Source: Betaproteobacteria bacterium SG8_41 (GTDB taxonomy: Bacteria > Pseudomonadota > Gammaproteobacteria > Burkholderiales > SG8-41). Taken from it: DNA of 64,000 nucleotides. The stretch covers positions 27,326-91,325 of the forward strand of contig LJTT01000011.1 of NCBI GenBank assembly GCA_001303585.1, read 5' to 3'. Below the pieces are notes generated by a model. That model did not search any database, was not told the origin of the DNA, and saw nothing but the letters and a program-made list of their open reading frames with translations. The position numbers and the translations under genes are program-made. Below, piece after piece: positions 1 to 9,120 of the stretch (position 1 is its first letter; every line of letters begins with the position of its first letter).

Positions 1-64
1 CAAGGCGCGGAACTTTATATTCAGCGTTCATCCAGGATTGCTCGAGACTCGAAACGGCTGTCGC

Positions 65-901
65 ATGGACATCATCTATTCTGTCTCGGAACTGCGCGAG
101 CGGTTGCGGCGCGAGCCTGACAATGTCTTTGTGCCGACGATGGGCAACCTCCACGATGGGCATATCGATCTCATCCGCGTTGCCAAGCCGCGCGGGTCGT
201 GCACCGTCGTCAGCATTTTCGTGAACCGCCTGCAGTTCGGGCCCCGGGAGGATTATGAGCGCTATCCGCGCACGCTCGAGACCGATTGCGCGCGCCTGAA
301 GCAGGCAGGAGTCGACGTGGTGTTTGCGCCGGATGAGCGGGAAATCTATCCCGAGCCGCAGACGTACGTCGTCGAGCCTTCGGATTTGCAGCATATTCTG
401 GAAGGCGCACACCGCCCAGGGCACTTTCGCGGCGTGGCGACCGTGGTGCTCAAGCTTTTCAATCTTGTCATGCCGCACTCGGCGATCTTCGGCAAGAAGG
501 ATTATCAGCAGTACCTGGTCCTGCGCGACATGGTGCGCCAGCTGGCGCTGCCGATCGAAATCATCCCGGCGGACACAGTGAGAGCCCCCGACGGCCTGGC
601 GCTGTCCTCGCGCAACGCGTATCTCTCTCCCGACGAGCGGCGCGAGGCGCCAAGGCTCTACCAGGTGCTGCGCGAATCGCAAGACGATATAGCAGGTGGC
701 GCGCGCGACTTCCAGCGCATCGAGTTGAACGGGATGTCCAAGCTCGCGGACGAGGGCTGGAAGCCGGACTACGTGGCGGTCCGGCGACAGGCGGACTTGC
801 AGCCACCGGAGCCGGGTGATAGCGCGCTTGTGGTGCTGGCAGCCGCGCGGCTCGGCCGCACGCGGCTCATCGACAACATCGAGGTGACGGCGCCGCACTA
901 G
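65..901 (+). CDS. panC: Pantothenate synthetase (pantoate--beta-alanine ligase)
   Basis: Cytoplasmic ATP-dependent ligase that joins pantoate to beta-alanine in coenzyme A synthesis. The 278-residue length is normal for the family. Family landmarks are visible: PTMGNLHDGH near residues 24-33, GHFRGVATVVLKLFN, GKKDYQQ and the SSRN box. I chose the ATG at 65; an in-frame TTG at 38 would add nine residues that the family does not need. There is no clear Shine-Dalgarno. One oddity is that the normally conserved FVNP reads FVNR (FVNRLQF). Downstream is a repeat-rich gap and then a tRNA on the other strand, so the gene looks like the end of its transcription unit. The upstream context is outside the window. 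Identification is secure. Confidence 0.95.
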   Translation: MDIIYSVSELRERLRREPDNVFVPTMGNLHDGHIDLIRVAKPRGSCTVVSIFVNRLQFGPREDYERYPRTLETDCARLKQAGVDVVFAPDEREIYPEPQTYVVEPSDLQHILEGAHRPGHFRGVATVVLKLFNLVMPHSAIFGKKDYQQYLVLRDMVRQLALPIEIIPADTVRAPDGLALSSRNAYLSPDERREAPRLYQVLRESQDDIAGGARDFQRIELNGMSKLADEGWKPDYVAVRRQADLQPPEPGDSALVVLAAARLGRTRLIDNIEVTAPH

Positions 902-913
902 CGGCAGGCCGCT

Positions 914-1056
914 GTTCCGGGTTCCAAGTTAAGAGCAGGGAACTTCGCGTTCGCGAGTCGTCCAACTTCACTCGAAACTCGAAACTCGAAACTCGAAACT
1001 CGAAACTCGAAACTCGAAACTCGAAACTCGAAACTCGAAACTCGAAACTCGAAACT
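914..1056. repeat. Heptanucleotide tandem repeat array (12 perfect copies plus degenerate flank)
   Basis: From 970 to 1053 the unit actcgaa is repeated 12 times without error, followed by a partial copy to 1056. Upstream, 914-969 still shows a 7-base rhythm with decayed units (gttccgg at 914, gttccaa at 921, gttaaga at 928). The array ends seven bases before the 3' end of tRNA-Leu. Short reading frames across it encode only a repetitive peptide and are not genes. A perfect 12-copy run is expected to be unstable in copy number. Confidence 0.95.
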
Positions 1057-1062
1057 TATTGG

Positions 1063-1150
1063 TGGTGCCGGGAGCGAGAGTCGAACTCGCACGCCTTTTG
1101 AGGGCGCGGGATTTTGAGTCCCGTGCGTCTACCAATTCCGCCATCCCGGC
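1063..1150 (-). tRNA. tRNA-Leu, anticodon CAA
   Basis: Read on the minus strand, the acceptor GCCGGGA (1150-1144) pairs with TCCCGGC (1073-1067). The D-arm carries AATTGGTAGAC, and the anticodon stem GGGA/TCCC encloses the loop CTCAAAA, so the anticodon is CAA. A long class II variable arm (CGCGCCCTCAAAAGGCGTGCG region) and the T-arm GTTCGACTC follow. The CCA end is encoded at 1065-1063. The long variable arm and the anticodon together identify leucine. Confidence 0.96.
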
Positions 1151-1225
1151 AGGAATGCGGGAATTATCCCGCATTCCTGTATCGCCAACAATTCAGCGAG
1201 AGGGTGAGTCGAAGCGGGTTCTCCG

Positions 1226-1253
1226 TCACCCATCACTCATCACCCATCACGCC
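1226..1253. repeat. Degenerate heptamer repeat upstream of queA
   Basis: Four consecutive 7-base units, close to tcaccca (tcaccca, tcactca, tcaccca, tcacgcc), lie directly before the candidate queA -10 box. The unit differs from the actcgaa array 170 bases upstream, but the period is the same. Confidence 0.8.
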
Positions 1254-1256
1254 TCT

Positions 1257-1262
1257 TATAAT
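1257..1262 (+). promoter_or_regulatory. Candidate -10 box of queA, possibly giving a leaderless mRNA
   Basis: A perfect TATAAT lies with its last base seven bases before the queA ATG at 1270. Initiation about seven bases downstream of the box would start the transcript at or next to the start codon. No good -35 is visible, since the spacer is the heptamer repeat. Only a GAGG two bases before the ATG could serve as Shine-Dalgarno, and it is too close. Confidence 0.45.
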
Positions 1263-1269
1263 CGAGGCG

Positions 1270-2301
1270 ATGCGTCTCGATGATTTTGACTACGAGCTGC
1301 CACAGGAGCTGATCGCACAGACGCCGCCCGCTGAGCGCGGTGCGGGTCGCTTGCTGCACGTCGATGGGAGGACGGGGGCATTCACGGATCGGCAGTTTCG
1401 GGACATCCTCGGGCTGGTCGGGCCCGATGACGTACTGGTGTTTAACGACACCCGCGTCATCAAGGCGCGGCTCCGGGGCCGCAAGGCGACGGGGGGGCGC
1501 GTCGAGGTCATAATCGAGCGCATTCTCGGACCCGCGGAGGTGCTTGCGCAGATCGGCTCGAACCGTCCGCCCCGCGCCGGCACTACGCTTGTGCTGGCGG
1601 ATGCGCTCGCCGTTACAGTGCTCGGCCGCGATCGGGAGTTCTTTCATCTGCGCTTCGAGGACTGCTCGGATATCTTTGCCTTGCTGGAGCGCCACGGGAG
1701 CGTGCCATTACCGCTTTACATCACGCGCCCGTCCGACGCGGCCGATGCCGAGCGCTACCAGACGGTCTACTCACGATCGCCAGGTGCGGTTGCGGCCCCG
1801 ACGGCCGGGCTGCATTTTGATACCGAGGTGATGCGCCTGTTGCAGGAGCGCGGCACCAGGCTGGCCTATCTTACGCTGCATGTTGGCGCCGGCACGTTCC
1901 AACCGGTGCGGTCGCAGGACCTGTCGCAGCATGTCATGCACAGCGAATGGTATGAAGTGCCGCAGGCCAGTGTCGAGGCAATCACCGCCGCCCGCGAGCG
2001 GGGTGGTCGCGTGCTCGCGATCGGCACAACAACGTTGCGGGCATTGGAGAGCGCCGCGGCAACCGGGACGCTCACCGCGGGGCTGGGCGAGACGCGGCTG
2101 TTCATCCTGCCGGGGTTCCGGTTCAGGGTCGTCGAGCGGCTGCTGACGAATTTTCACTTGCCGAGGTCGACACTGCTCATGCTGGTTTCAGCTTTCGGCG
2201 GCATGGATAATATCCGCAGGGCTTACCGCCACGCGATCGACCAACGCTACCGCTTCTACAGCTACGGCGACGCGATGCTGATCGAAAGGCAAGATCTCTA
2301 G
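1270..2301 (+). CDS. queA: S-adenosylmethionine:tRNA ribosyltransferase-isomerase QueA
   Basis: Transfers the ribosyl part of SAM to preQ1 at position 34 of tRNA, giving epoxyqueuosine. At 343 residues it is typical. The start [20 protein letters not shown] is the classic QueA N-terminus, followed by [12 protein letters not shown], the PLPLYI segment, YQTVYS and AAPTAGLHF. The open frame runs further upstream (to 1114), but the extra 52 residues come from intergenic DNA, so I chose ATG 1270. It is followed, after a 285-base gap, by tgt, which makes the preceding step. The gene order queA-tgt-yajC-secD-secF is widely conserved in proteobacteria. Confidence 0.96.
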   Translation: MRLDDFDYELPQELIAQTPPAERGAGRLLHVDGRTGAFTDRQFRDILGLVGPDDVLVFNDTRVIKARLRGRKATGGRVEVIIERILGPAEVLAQIGSNRPPRAGTTLVLADALAVTVLGRDREFFHLRFEDCSDIFALLERHGSVPLPLYITRPSDAADAERYQTVYSRSPGAVAAPTAGLHFDTEVMRLLQERGTRLAYLTLHVGAGTFQPVRSQDLSQHVMHSEWYEVPQASVEAITAARERGGRVLAIGTTTLRALESAAATGTLTAGLGETRLFILPGFRFRVVERLLTNFHLPRSTLLMLVSAFGGMDNIRRAYRHAIDQRYRFYSYGDAMLIERQDL

Positions 2302-2433
2302 CCGCCGATGCACGCCGATCACAGTTCAGCGGCGAATCCGCAGGGCTCGGGGAAAGCGAGCACGATCGGCAAAGCGAAGCTCTGACTAAAGCGCCGCAGA
2401 GTAACCGGGGGCGGGATGCACTACAGGAGGAAC

Positions 2434-2526
2434 ATGGCAAAAAGTGCCGCAAACAGCAACTCGCGGATGAGCGCGAGTGAGACCACACGCGCGGAATACG
2501 CGCCCCGATCGCAAGGTGTTGCCTGA
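2434..2526 (+). CDS. Possible 30-residue small ORF of unknown function
   Basis: An ATG at 2434 follows a strong AGGAGG (2425-2430) with a short 3-base spacer, and opens a 30-codon frame ending in TGA at 2526. The predicted peptide is polar and Ser/Ala-rich, with no membrane segment or motif. It lies in the queA-tgt gap. The only support is the Shine-Dalgarno-like sequence, so it may be chance. Confidence 0.2.
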   Translation: MAKSAANSNSRMSASETTRAEYAPRSQGVA

Positions 2527-3690
<1,164 letters not shown>

Positions 3691-3746
3691 AGTTCAACAT
3701 TTTTCGGGGCGCGACAGCGCCATTTTGAGAGACGGAGACGCGCGAT

Positions 3747-4082
3747 ATGTGGATGTTGATCAATTCGGCGTGGGCCCAGGGGTCCGGAGCAGCCGCTCCG
3801 GGCGGCGGCTTGGAAAGCATGCTGCTGATCGTGTTGATGTTCGTGGTGCTCTATTTCCTCATGATCCGTCCCCAGATGAAGCGCGCGAAAGAGCACAAGC
3901 AGCTGATCGAGGCGCTGCAAAAGGGCGATGAGGTCATTACTGCAGGCGGCGTGGTCGGGCGCATCAGCAAGGTCGGCGAGGGCTACCTCACGCTCGAAGT
4001 TGCCGAGAACGTGGAAATCCACGTCCAGCGCCCCTCGGTGCAGCTGGTGCTGCCAAAAGGCACCATCAAGGGCCTCGAGTGA
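3747..4082 (+). CDS. yajC: Sec translocon accessory protein YajC
   Basis: Small single-span inner-membrane protein of the SecDF-YajC complex. The 111 residues show a short periplasmic N-terminus rich in Gly/Ala, one transmembrane helix around residues 28-46 (LLIVLMFVVLYFLMIRPQ, ending in the conserved IRPQ), and a cytoplasmic domain with GDEVITAGGVVGRI. It lies between tgt and secD on the same strand, in the normal order. Confidence 0.95.
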   Translation: MWMLINSAWAQGSGAAAPGGGLESMLLIVLMFVVLYFLMIRPQMKRAKEHKQLIEALQKGDEVITAGGVVGRISKVGEGYLTLEVAENVEIHVQRPSVQLVLPKGTIKGLE

Positions 4083-4153
4083 CTGCTCGGCCGCAAATTG
4101 CAGATCGCGAGCCGTAGATCGATGAGCTTCTGCGTGCGAGAAGGCGGTCCTGC

Positions 4154-4188
4154 GATTCACGATTCACGAGTCATGATTCACGGCTTCA
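4154..4188. repeat. Degenerate heptamer repeat abutting the secD start codon
   Basis: Five 7-base units based on gattcac (two perfect copies, gagtcat, another gattcac, then ggcttca) fill 4154-4188. The secD ATG begins at 4190, so the repeat occupies the place where a Shine-Dalgarno would be expected, and none is seen. Confidence 0.85.
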
Positions 4189-4189
4189 A

Positions 4190-6049
4190 ATGAACCGCTA
4201 CCCCCCATGGAAATACGCGATCATCGCGGCAGCGATGGTGCTGGGTTTCTTTTTTACCCTGCCGAATTTTTTTGGCGAGGTGCCGGCGGTGCAGGTCTCG
4301 CCGCTGCGCGCGACGCTCAAAGCCGACACCGCCCTCATGAGCCGGGTCGAGCAGATCCTAGGAAAGGGCGGATTCAAGCCGGACGCGGTGTTTCTCGACC
4401 CGCAGAGCGTCAAGGCGCGCTTCGCTGACACTGATACCCAGATCCGCGCGAAGGACGTGCTGCAGTCCCAGCTCGGCGAGGACTACATCGTTGCGTTGAA
4501 CCTGCTGTCGAACAGCCCGGATTGGCTCACTGCCATCGGGGCGCTGCCGATGTATCTGGGCCTCGACTTGCGCGGCGGGGTTCACTTCCTGCTTCAGGTG
4601 GATATGCGGGCGGCGCTTGCCAAGAAGGTCGAGTCGCTCGCCAGCGATATCCGCAGCGGGTTGCGCGAGAAGCGCATTCAGTACACTGGTATCGCTCGCA
4701 CGGGCCAGACGCTGACGATCCGGTTCCGCGATGCGGCCACGCTGGAGCGGGCGATCGCCGAGCTCACCCGCACCGTCACCGATCTCGCGCTCAAAGGCGA
4801 GGAGACGGCGGACGGTTACCGGATCATTGCGACCTTGAAACCGGACGCGCAGCGCCGCACGCGGGATTTCGCCCTGCAGCAGAACATCACCACGCTGCGC
4901 AACCGCGTTAATGAGCTCGGGGTGGCCGAGCCCATCATTCAGCAGCAGGGTGCCGACCGCGTGGTGGTGCAGCTGCCCGGCGTGCAGGACACTGCCAAGG
5001 CCAAGGACATCCTTGGCCGCACCGCCACGCTCGAGGTGCGCATGGTGGCGGAAGAACACTCCGACCCTGCAACGCTGCAGGCTGCCGTGGCCGGCCAGGT
5101 GCCGTTTGGCGACGAGCTCTACTACGAGCGCGGCGGGGTTCCGATCCTCGTCAGAAAACAGGTCGTCCTCACCGGCGATCGAATCAACGACGCTCAACCC
5201 GGGTTCGATCAGCAGACCAACGAACCGGCGGTGCACATTACTCTCGATGGCGTGGGTGCACGCATCTTTCAGCAAGTCACCCGGGAAAACGTGGGCAAGC
5301 GCATGGCCATTCTGCTCTTTGAAAAGGGCAAGGGAGAGGTTGTCACGGCGCCGGTGATCCGCTCTGAAATTGGCGGTGGGCGGGTGCAGATCAGCGGCCG
5401 GATGAACACGCAGGAGGCGCGAGACATCGCGCTGCTTCTGCGGGCGGGCGCGCTGGCTGCGCCGATGGAGATCATCGAGGAGCGCACTGTGGGTCCCTCG
5501 CTCGGCGCTGAGAATATCCGCGTCGGCTTCCGTTCCACTTGGTACGGGTTCGGTGTGCTGACCGTGTTCATGATCGCCTACTACATGCTGTTCGGCGTTT
5601 TCTCGGTTATTGCGCTGGCGTCCAACGTGCTCTTCCTCGTCGCGCTGCTTTCTTTGCTCCAGGCTACGCTAACGCTGCCTGGAATGGCGGGTATCGCGCT
5701 TACGCTTGGCATGGCGATCGATGCCAACGTGCTGATCAACGAGCGCATACGTGAGGAGCTGCGTGCCGGCAACACGCCACAGGCCGCCATCCACTCGGGC
5801 TACGACCGCGCCTGGGGCACGATTCTGGATTCGAACATCACGACGCTGATCGCGGGGCTCGCCCTGTTCGCGTTCGGCAGCGGGCCGGTCAAGGGTTTCG
5901 CGGTGGTGCTGTGTCTCGGGATCCTTACCTCGATCTTCAGCGCCGTGGTGGTGTCCCGCGGCATGGTGAATCTCTATTACGGCAGCCGTCGCCGACTCGA
6001 GGGTGTCTCGATCGGCCAGGTGTGGAAGCCGGCGGCCCAGGGGAAATAG
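4190..6049 (+). CDS. secD: Protein translocase subunit SecD
   Basis: Inner-membrane RND-type protein that uses the proton gradient to help secretory proteins leave SecYEG. The 619 residues comprise an N-terminal membrane helix (about 8-26), a large periplasmic region (P1 head, with GLDLRGGVHFLLQVD near 124-138 and NRVNELGVAEP), and a C-terminal block of five membrane helices starting near residue 440. That block includes GMAIDANVLINERIREEL, the conserved TM4 region. No Shine-Dalgarno is visible because a heptamer repeat runs up to the ATG. secF follows nine bases downstream. Confidence 0.97.
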   Translation: MNRYPPWKYAIIAAAMVLGFFFTLPNFFGEVPAVQVSPLRATLKADTALMSRVEQILGKGGFKPDAVFLDPQSVKARFADTDTQIRAKDVLQSQLGEDYIVALNLLSNSPDWLTAIGALPMYLGLDLRGGVHFLLQVDMRAALAKKVESLASDIRSGLREKRIQYTGIARTGQTLTIRFRDAATLERAIAELTRTVTDLALKGEETADGYRIIATLKPDAQRRTRDFALQQNITTLRNRVNELGVAEPIIQQQGADRVVVQLPGVQDTAKAKDILGRTATLEVRMVAEEHSDPATLQAAVAGQVPFGDELYYERGGVPILVRKQVVLTGDRINDAQPGFDQQTNEPAVHITLDGVGARIFQQVTRENVGKRMAILLFEKGKGEVVTAPVIRSEIGGGRVQISGRMNTQEARDIALLLRAGALAAPMEIIEERTVGPSLGAENIRVGFRSTWYGFGVLTVFMIAYYMLFGVFSVIALASNVLFLVALLSLLQATLTLPGMAGIALTLGMAIDANVLINERIREELRAGNTPQAAIHSGYDRAWGTILDSNITTLIAGLALFAFGSGPVKGFAVVLCLGILTSIFSAVVVSRGMVNLYYGSRRRLEGVSIGQVWKPAAQGK

Positions 6050-6058
6050 GAGAGCGCC

Positions 6059-7006
6059 ATGGAATGGTTCCGGATCTCGCGCGACATCCCGTTCATGCGC
6101 CATGCGCGGATCTTCAACATAATTTCGATCATCACATTCGCCGTTGCCGTGGGCTCGCTCTCGATACGAGGACTCAATCTCGGCGTTGATTTCACGGGCG
6201 GCACGGTGATGGAAGTGGCCTACGCCGACGCCGCTGACCTCGGCAAGATCCGCGAATCTGCTGCCCGGCTGGGATTCAGCGACGCATCGGTGCAGAATTT
6301 CGGGACCTCGCGCGACGTCCTGATCCGGCTGCCGGTGAAGCCAGGGGTTACGAGCGCCCAGCTCTCCGAGCGCGTTATGGACGAGCTGAGGAAAGACGAC
6401 CCCAAGGTCGAGATGCGCCGCGTCGAATTCGTCGGGCCGCAGGTGGGCAAGGAGTTGTTCGAGAACGGGGCGCTCGCGCTGCTCTTCGTGTCGATCGGGA
6501 TCGTGCTCTACCTGTGGCTGCGCTTCGAATGGAAGTTCGGGGTTGCCGCCATCGTCGCCAATCTTCACGACGTGATTATCATCGTCGGCATATTTTCACT
6601 TTTTCAGTGGGAGTTCTCGCTGCCGGTCCTCGCCGCGGTGCTGGCGATCCTCGGCTACTCGGTCAACGAGTCGGTGGTCGTGTTCGACCGCGTGCGCGAG
6701 ACTTTCCGAAATCGCAGGATGCGCAGTCTTGCAGTTCCGCAGGTCATCGACCACGCGATCACGCGCACGATGTCGCGCACCATCATCACGCATGGATCGA
6801 CGCAGATCATGGTGTGCTCAATGCTGGTCTTCGGAGGAGAGGCGCTGTTCTACTTTGCGCTGGCGCTCACGATCGGCATTCTCTTCGGTATTTACTCCTC
6901 GGTGCTGGTCGCAAGCCCGATCGTCATGTACCTCGGGGTGTCACGCGAAGATCTTGCCAAACCCGAGCCTGTGAGAAAAGCCGACGAGACCGGAGCGGTT
7001 GTCTAG
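6059..7006 (+). CDS. secF: Protein translocase subunit SecF
   Basis: Partner of SecD. The 315 residues show an N-terminal helix (residues 19-38), the periplasmic GVDFTGGTVMEV motif, and the C-terminal membrane domain with GYSVNESVVVFDRVRE and TRTMSRTIITHGSTQ. The coding sequence ends GTC TAG. That TAG (7004-7006) is also the left boundary of an inserted inverted-repeat element, so the stop codon is part of the element's CTAG target. The C-terminal tail (EPVRKADETGAVV) has normal length, so the gene was not truncated. Confidence 0.96.
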   Translation: MEWFRISRDIPFMRHARIFNIISIITFAVAVGSLSIRGLNLGVDFTGGTVMEVAYADAADLGKIRESAARLGFSDASVQNFGTSRDVLIRLPVKPGVTSAQLSERVMDELRKDDPKVEMRRVEFVGPQVGKELFENGALALLFVSIGIVLYLWLRFEWKFGVAAIVANLHDVIIIVGIFSLFQWEFSLPVLAAVLAILGYSVNESVVVFDRVRETFRNRRMRSLAVPQVIDHAITRTMSRTIITHGSTQIMVCSMLVFGGEALFYFALALTIGILFGIYSSVLVASPIVMYLGVSREDLAKPEPVRKADETGAVV

Positions 7007-7367
7007 TGTGCTGTCCCGCACGCGACCAGCGAAAGTCCTCGCGATAATCGGCGGCGCGCCTAAGCGAGGAGCAGGGGCCCCTGGTCTTGGGGATGCGACC
7101 GAGCAGGCGCGTGTGAGTCCCGCGTTCAATGGCGCTCTGATGTCCCGCTCCGGGGGCGCATCCAAGCACACACCGCTTGGAACCTGCTCCGACCTGCGCG
7201 GGACGCTTTGTCGAACATCTCCGCCAGGTGTCCAGCCCGGCTCTGGTTTGCTCCGCGACTGGCGCCGATTTCGCGGGACTTTCAACGCAGACGGCGTAAA
7301 GAACGCAGCAAACTCACTCGGCGTTTGCTTCCGACTTGTGCGCGGTGTTTACGGGACAGCACGCTAG
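7003..7367. mobile_element. MITE-like inverted-repeat element, family A (about 365 bp)
   Basis: The left end ctagtgtgctgtcccg (7003-7018) and the right end (7352-7367) are inverted copies matching at 15 of 16 bases, including CTAG at both tips. CTAG on each side fits a target duplication of TA within CTAG, or of CTAG itself. IS630 is known to insert at CTAG, which suggests but does not prove a link. No transposase is encoded. The interior is rich in hairpins: TCCTCGC/GCGAGGA (7036-7042 with 7064-7070), the 12-base palindrome caggggcccctg (7072-7083), and CCAAGC/GCTTGG (7162-7180). The first 41 bases recur at 63960-64000 with 35 matches. Confidence 0.75.
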
Positions 7368-7379
7368 CACGGACCGCTC

Positions 7380-8021
7380 GTGGAGCTCTTCGCCACTCTC
7401 GTCGATATCGTCCTGCATCTTGACCAGCATCTTCAGTGGCTGGTGTCAAACTACGGGTCGTGGATTTACGCGATCCTGTTCCTGATCATTTTCTGCGAGA
7501 CCGGGCTCGTACTGACTCCCTTTCTCCCCGGTGACTCGCTGCTCTTCGTCGCGGGGACCGTTGCCGCAGCCGGGGAGATGTACGTCCATGGGCTTTTTGC
7601 GGCGCTGGCGGCCGCGTCGTTCCTCGGTGACAACACGAATTACTGGATCGGCCGTTTTGTCGGACCGCGCGTGTTCAGGCGGGAGAAGTCGCTTCTTTTC
7701 AATCCCGAGCACCTGGTTCGCACCCAGCGGTTTTACGATCGATACGGGGCGAAGACCGTCTTCCTCGCGCGCTTCGTGCCTATCGTCCGCACCTTCGCCC
7801 CGTTCGTGGCGGGTATTGGCCGGATGCACTATCCGCGGTTCGTTTTCTACAGCTTCTCGGGAAGCGTCGTCTGGGTGGGCTCGCTGACCTATGCCGGTTT
7901 TTATTTCGGCAACGTCCCGCTGGTGAAGCAGAATCTTTCTATCGTCATCGTCATTATCATCCTCCTCTCAATCAGCCCGGGTCTCGTCGAGTACCTGCGC
8001 CACCGCGCGCGAGCGCGGTGA
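7380..8021 (+). CDS. DedA-family membrane protein (YqjA/YghB-like)
   Basis: DedA proteins are inner-membrane proteins linked to lipid scrambling or proton-coupled transport. The 213 residues carry the family core: an acidic residue in a membrane segment (IIFCETGLVLTPFLPGDSLL, about 39-58), GDNTNYWIGRFVG, then FYDRYGAKTVFLARFVPIVRTFAPFVAG with the conserved FxxRxxPxxR-type arginines. Several hydrophobic segments follow. The start is the GTG at 7380, giving MELF as in known DedA proteins. It lies only 12 bases after the family A element, and there is no clear Shine-Dalgarno. Confidence 0.88.
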   Translation: MELFATLVDIVLHLDQHLQWLVSNYGSWIYAILFLIIFCETGLVLTPFLPGDSLLFVAGTVAAAGEMYVHGLFAALAAASFLGDNTNYWIGRFVGPRVFRREKSLLFNPEHLVRTQRFYDRYGAKTVFLARFVPIVRTFAPFVAGIGRMHYPRFVFYSFSGSVVWVGSLTYAGFYFGNVPLVKQNLSIVIVIIILLSISPGLVEYLRHRARAR

Positions 8022-8022
8022 G

Positions 8023-9120
8023 TCAGGCGGCCTGGCCTAAGGCCTGCTCGACGCCGAGCAGCAACTCCTCGAAGTCCTCAAGGGAGTTGAAGCGCGGAGC
8101 GGCTGCGAGATGAGGTGTCACGATCGCGTTATCAAAGGCCAGCAAGGGATCGTCCGGCCGACCCGGGGCATCGTAGTGCGGGTCGAGCCCGAAGCCGCCA
8201 AGCCGGCCTGCACGCATGGTCTCGAGCAGCGCAGTCCGGTCGACAAGCTGGGGGCGCGAGACGTTGACCAGGATCGCGCCAGGCTTGATCCGGGCCAGCT
8301 CGCGCGCACCGATGATGCCGCGCGTCGCATCCGTGGCTGGAAGATGGATGGACACGAAATCGCTCGTGGATAGCAGTTCGTCCAGCCCGATAAAGGTCGC
8401 CCCGTAGCGCGCCTCTTCATCGGGCGCGAGCGCGCGCCGCTGCGTATAGGCGAGGCGCATGCCGAATGCCGCTGCGCGCAGGGCGAGCTCCCGTCCGATT
8501 TCACCCAGCCCGAAAATACCGAGCTGCTTTCCGTACAAGGTGCGGGTTCCCGTCACCCGTGCCCAGTTGGCGTTCGCCGTGTGCGCGCGGTCATACTGCG
8601 TTGGCGAAAAGCCTGCAGCGCGCAGCTGCTCGATGCCAACCAGGCCGTTGGTCTGCGGGATTTTTCGCGCCAGCGCGAGCATCATCGCGAGCGCGTGTTC
8701 GGCACAGGCGATGTTGGCGCGCCTGCGCAAGGTCAGCACGTGCACCCCCGCGGCTCGGCACGCGTCCCGATCGACGTTCGAGAGCACTGTGCCGTATTTC
8801 TGGACAACACGCAGTGAGCCTCCCGCTGCGCCAATCGCGCGCGAATCGATCGGGAGAGACTCCACGACGATGATGCGCGCGCCGCGCGCCGCGGCGCGCA
8901 GCGCGCCCTCGTCGGATACAAGGCGGACCATGGCCGGATAAAGCCGCGGGAGCCGTTCGCGCAGGCGGTCGCACCAGGCGGGAAAATCGGGCACCTCATG
9001 AGCGAAAAAGTGCGCAAACGCCGCGCGACGCGCCTGGGGCGTGGCTGGATCGAGCACGACCTGGATCAGCCGCGGGAACGGGTCGTCTTCGACGACGATA
9101 ACCGGGGGTGGCGCCGCCAT
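8023..9120 (-). CDS. D-isomer-specific 2-hydroxyacid dehydrogenase family protein
   Basis: Probable NAD(P)-dependent oxidoreductase that interconverts 2-hydroxy and 2-oxo acids; the substrate is unknown. It has 365 residues. The Rossmann motif GLGEIGRELA lies near residue 203. VSRPQLVD contains the likely catalytic Arg, and TPHLAAAP contains the catalytic His. The Glu usually found in the LDVFExEP stretch is not evident (the region reads GLDPHYDAPGR), so the catalytic triad is atypical. The first 70 residues are not diagnostic. It converges with dedA, the two genes ending one base apart. Confidence 0.8.
   Translation of the reverse strand: MAAPPPVIVVEDDPFPRLIQVVLDPATPQARRAAFAHFFAHEVPDFPAWCDRLRERLPRLYPAMVRLVSDEGALRAAARGARIIVVESLPIDSRAIGAAGGSLRVVQKYGTVLSNVDRDACRAAGVHVLTLRRRANIACAEHALAMMLALARKIPQTNGLVGIEQLRAAGFSPTQYDRAHTANANWARVTGTRTLYGKQLGIFGLGEIGRELALRAAAFGMRLAYTQRRALAPDEEARYGATFIGLDELLSTSDFVSIHLPATDATRGIIGARELARIKPGAILVNVSRPQLVDRTALLETMRAGRLGGFGLDPHYDAPGRPDDPLLAFDNAIVTPHLAAAPRFNSLEDFEELLLGVEQALGQAA

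Noticed and set aside
970..1056. Possible CRISPR-like array
   Set aside because: The units are 7 bases with no spacers and no cas genes nearby; it is a simple tandem repeat.
898..1174. Minus-strand frames encoding a repetitive SSFEFRV-type peptide
   Set aside because: They are produced only by reading the actcgaa heptamer array and the tRNA; period 7 cycles through all three frames and no start or Shine-Dalgarno supports them.
1114..1269. N-terminal extension of QueA
   Set aside because: The extra codons run through tRNA-flanking and heptamer-repeat DNA, while the ATG at 1270 gives the canonical QueA N-terminus.
7072..7083. The 12-base palindrome caggggcccctg as an operator for secF or dedA
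   Set aside because: It lies inside the mobile element among other hairpins, so it is more simply part of that element's structure.
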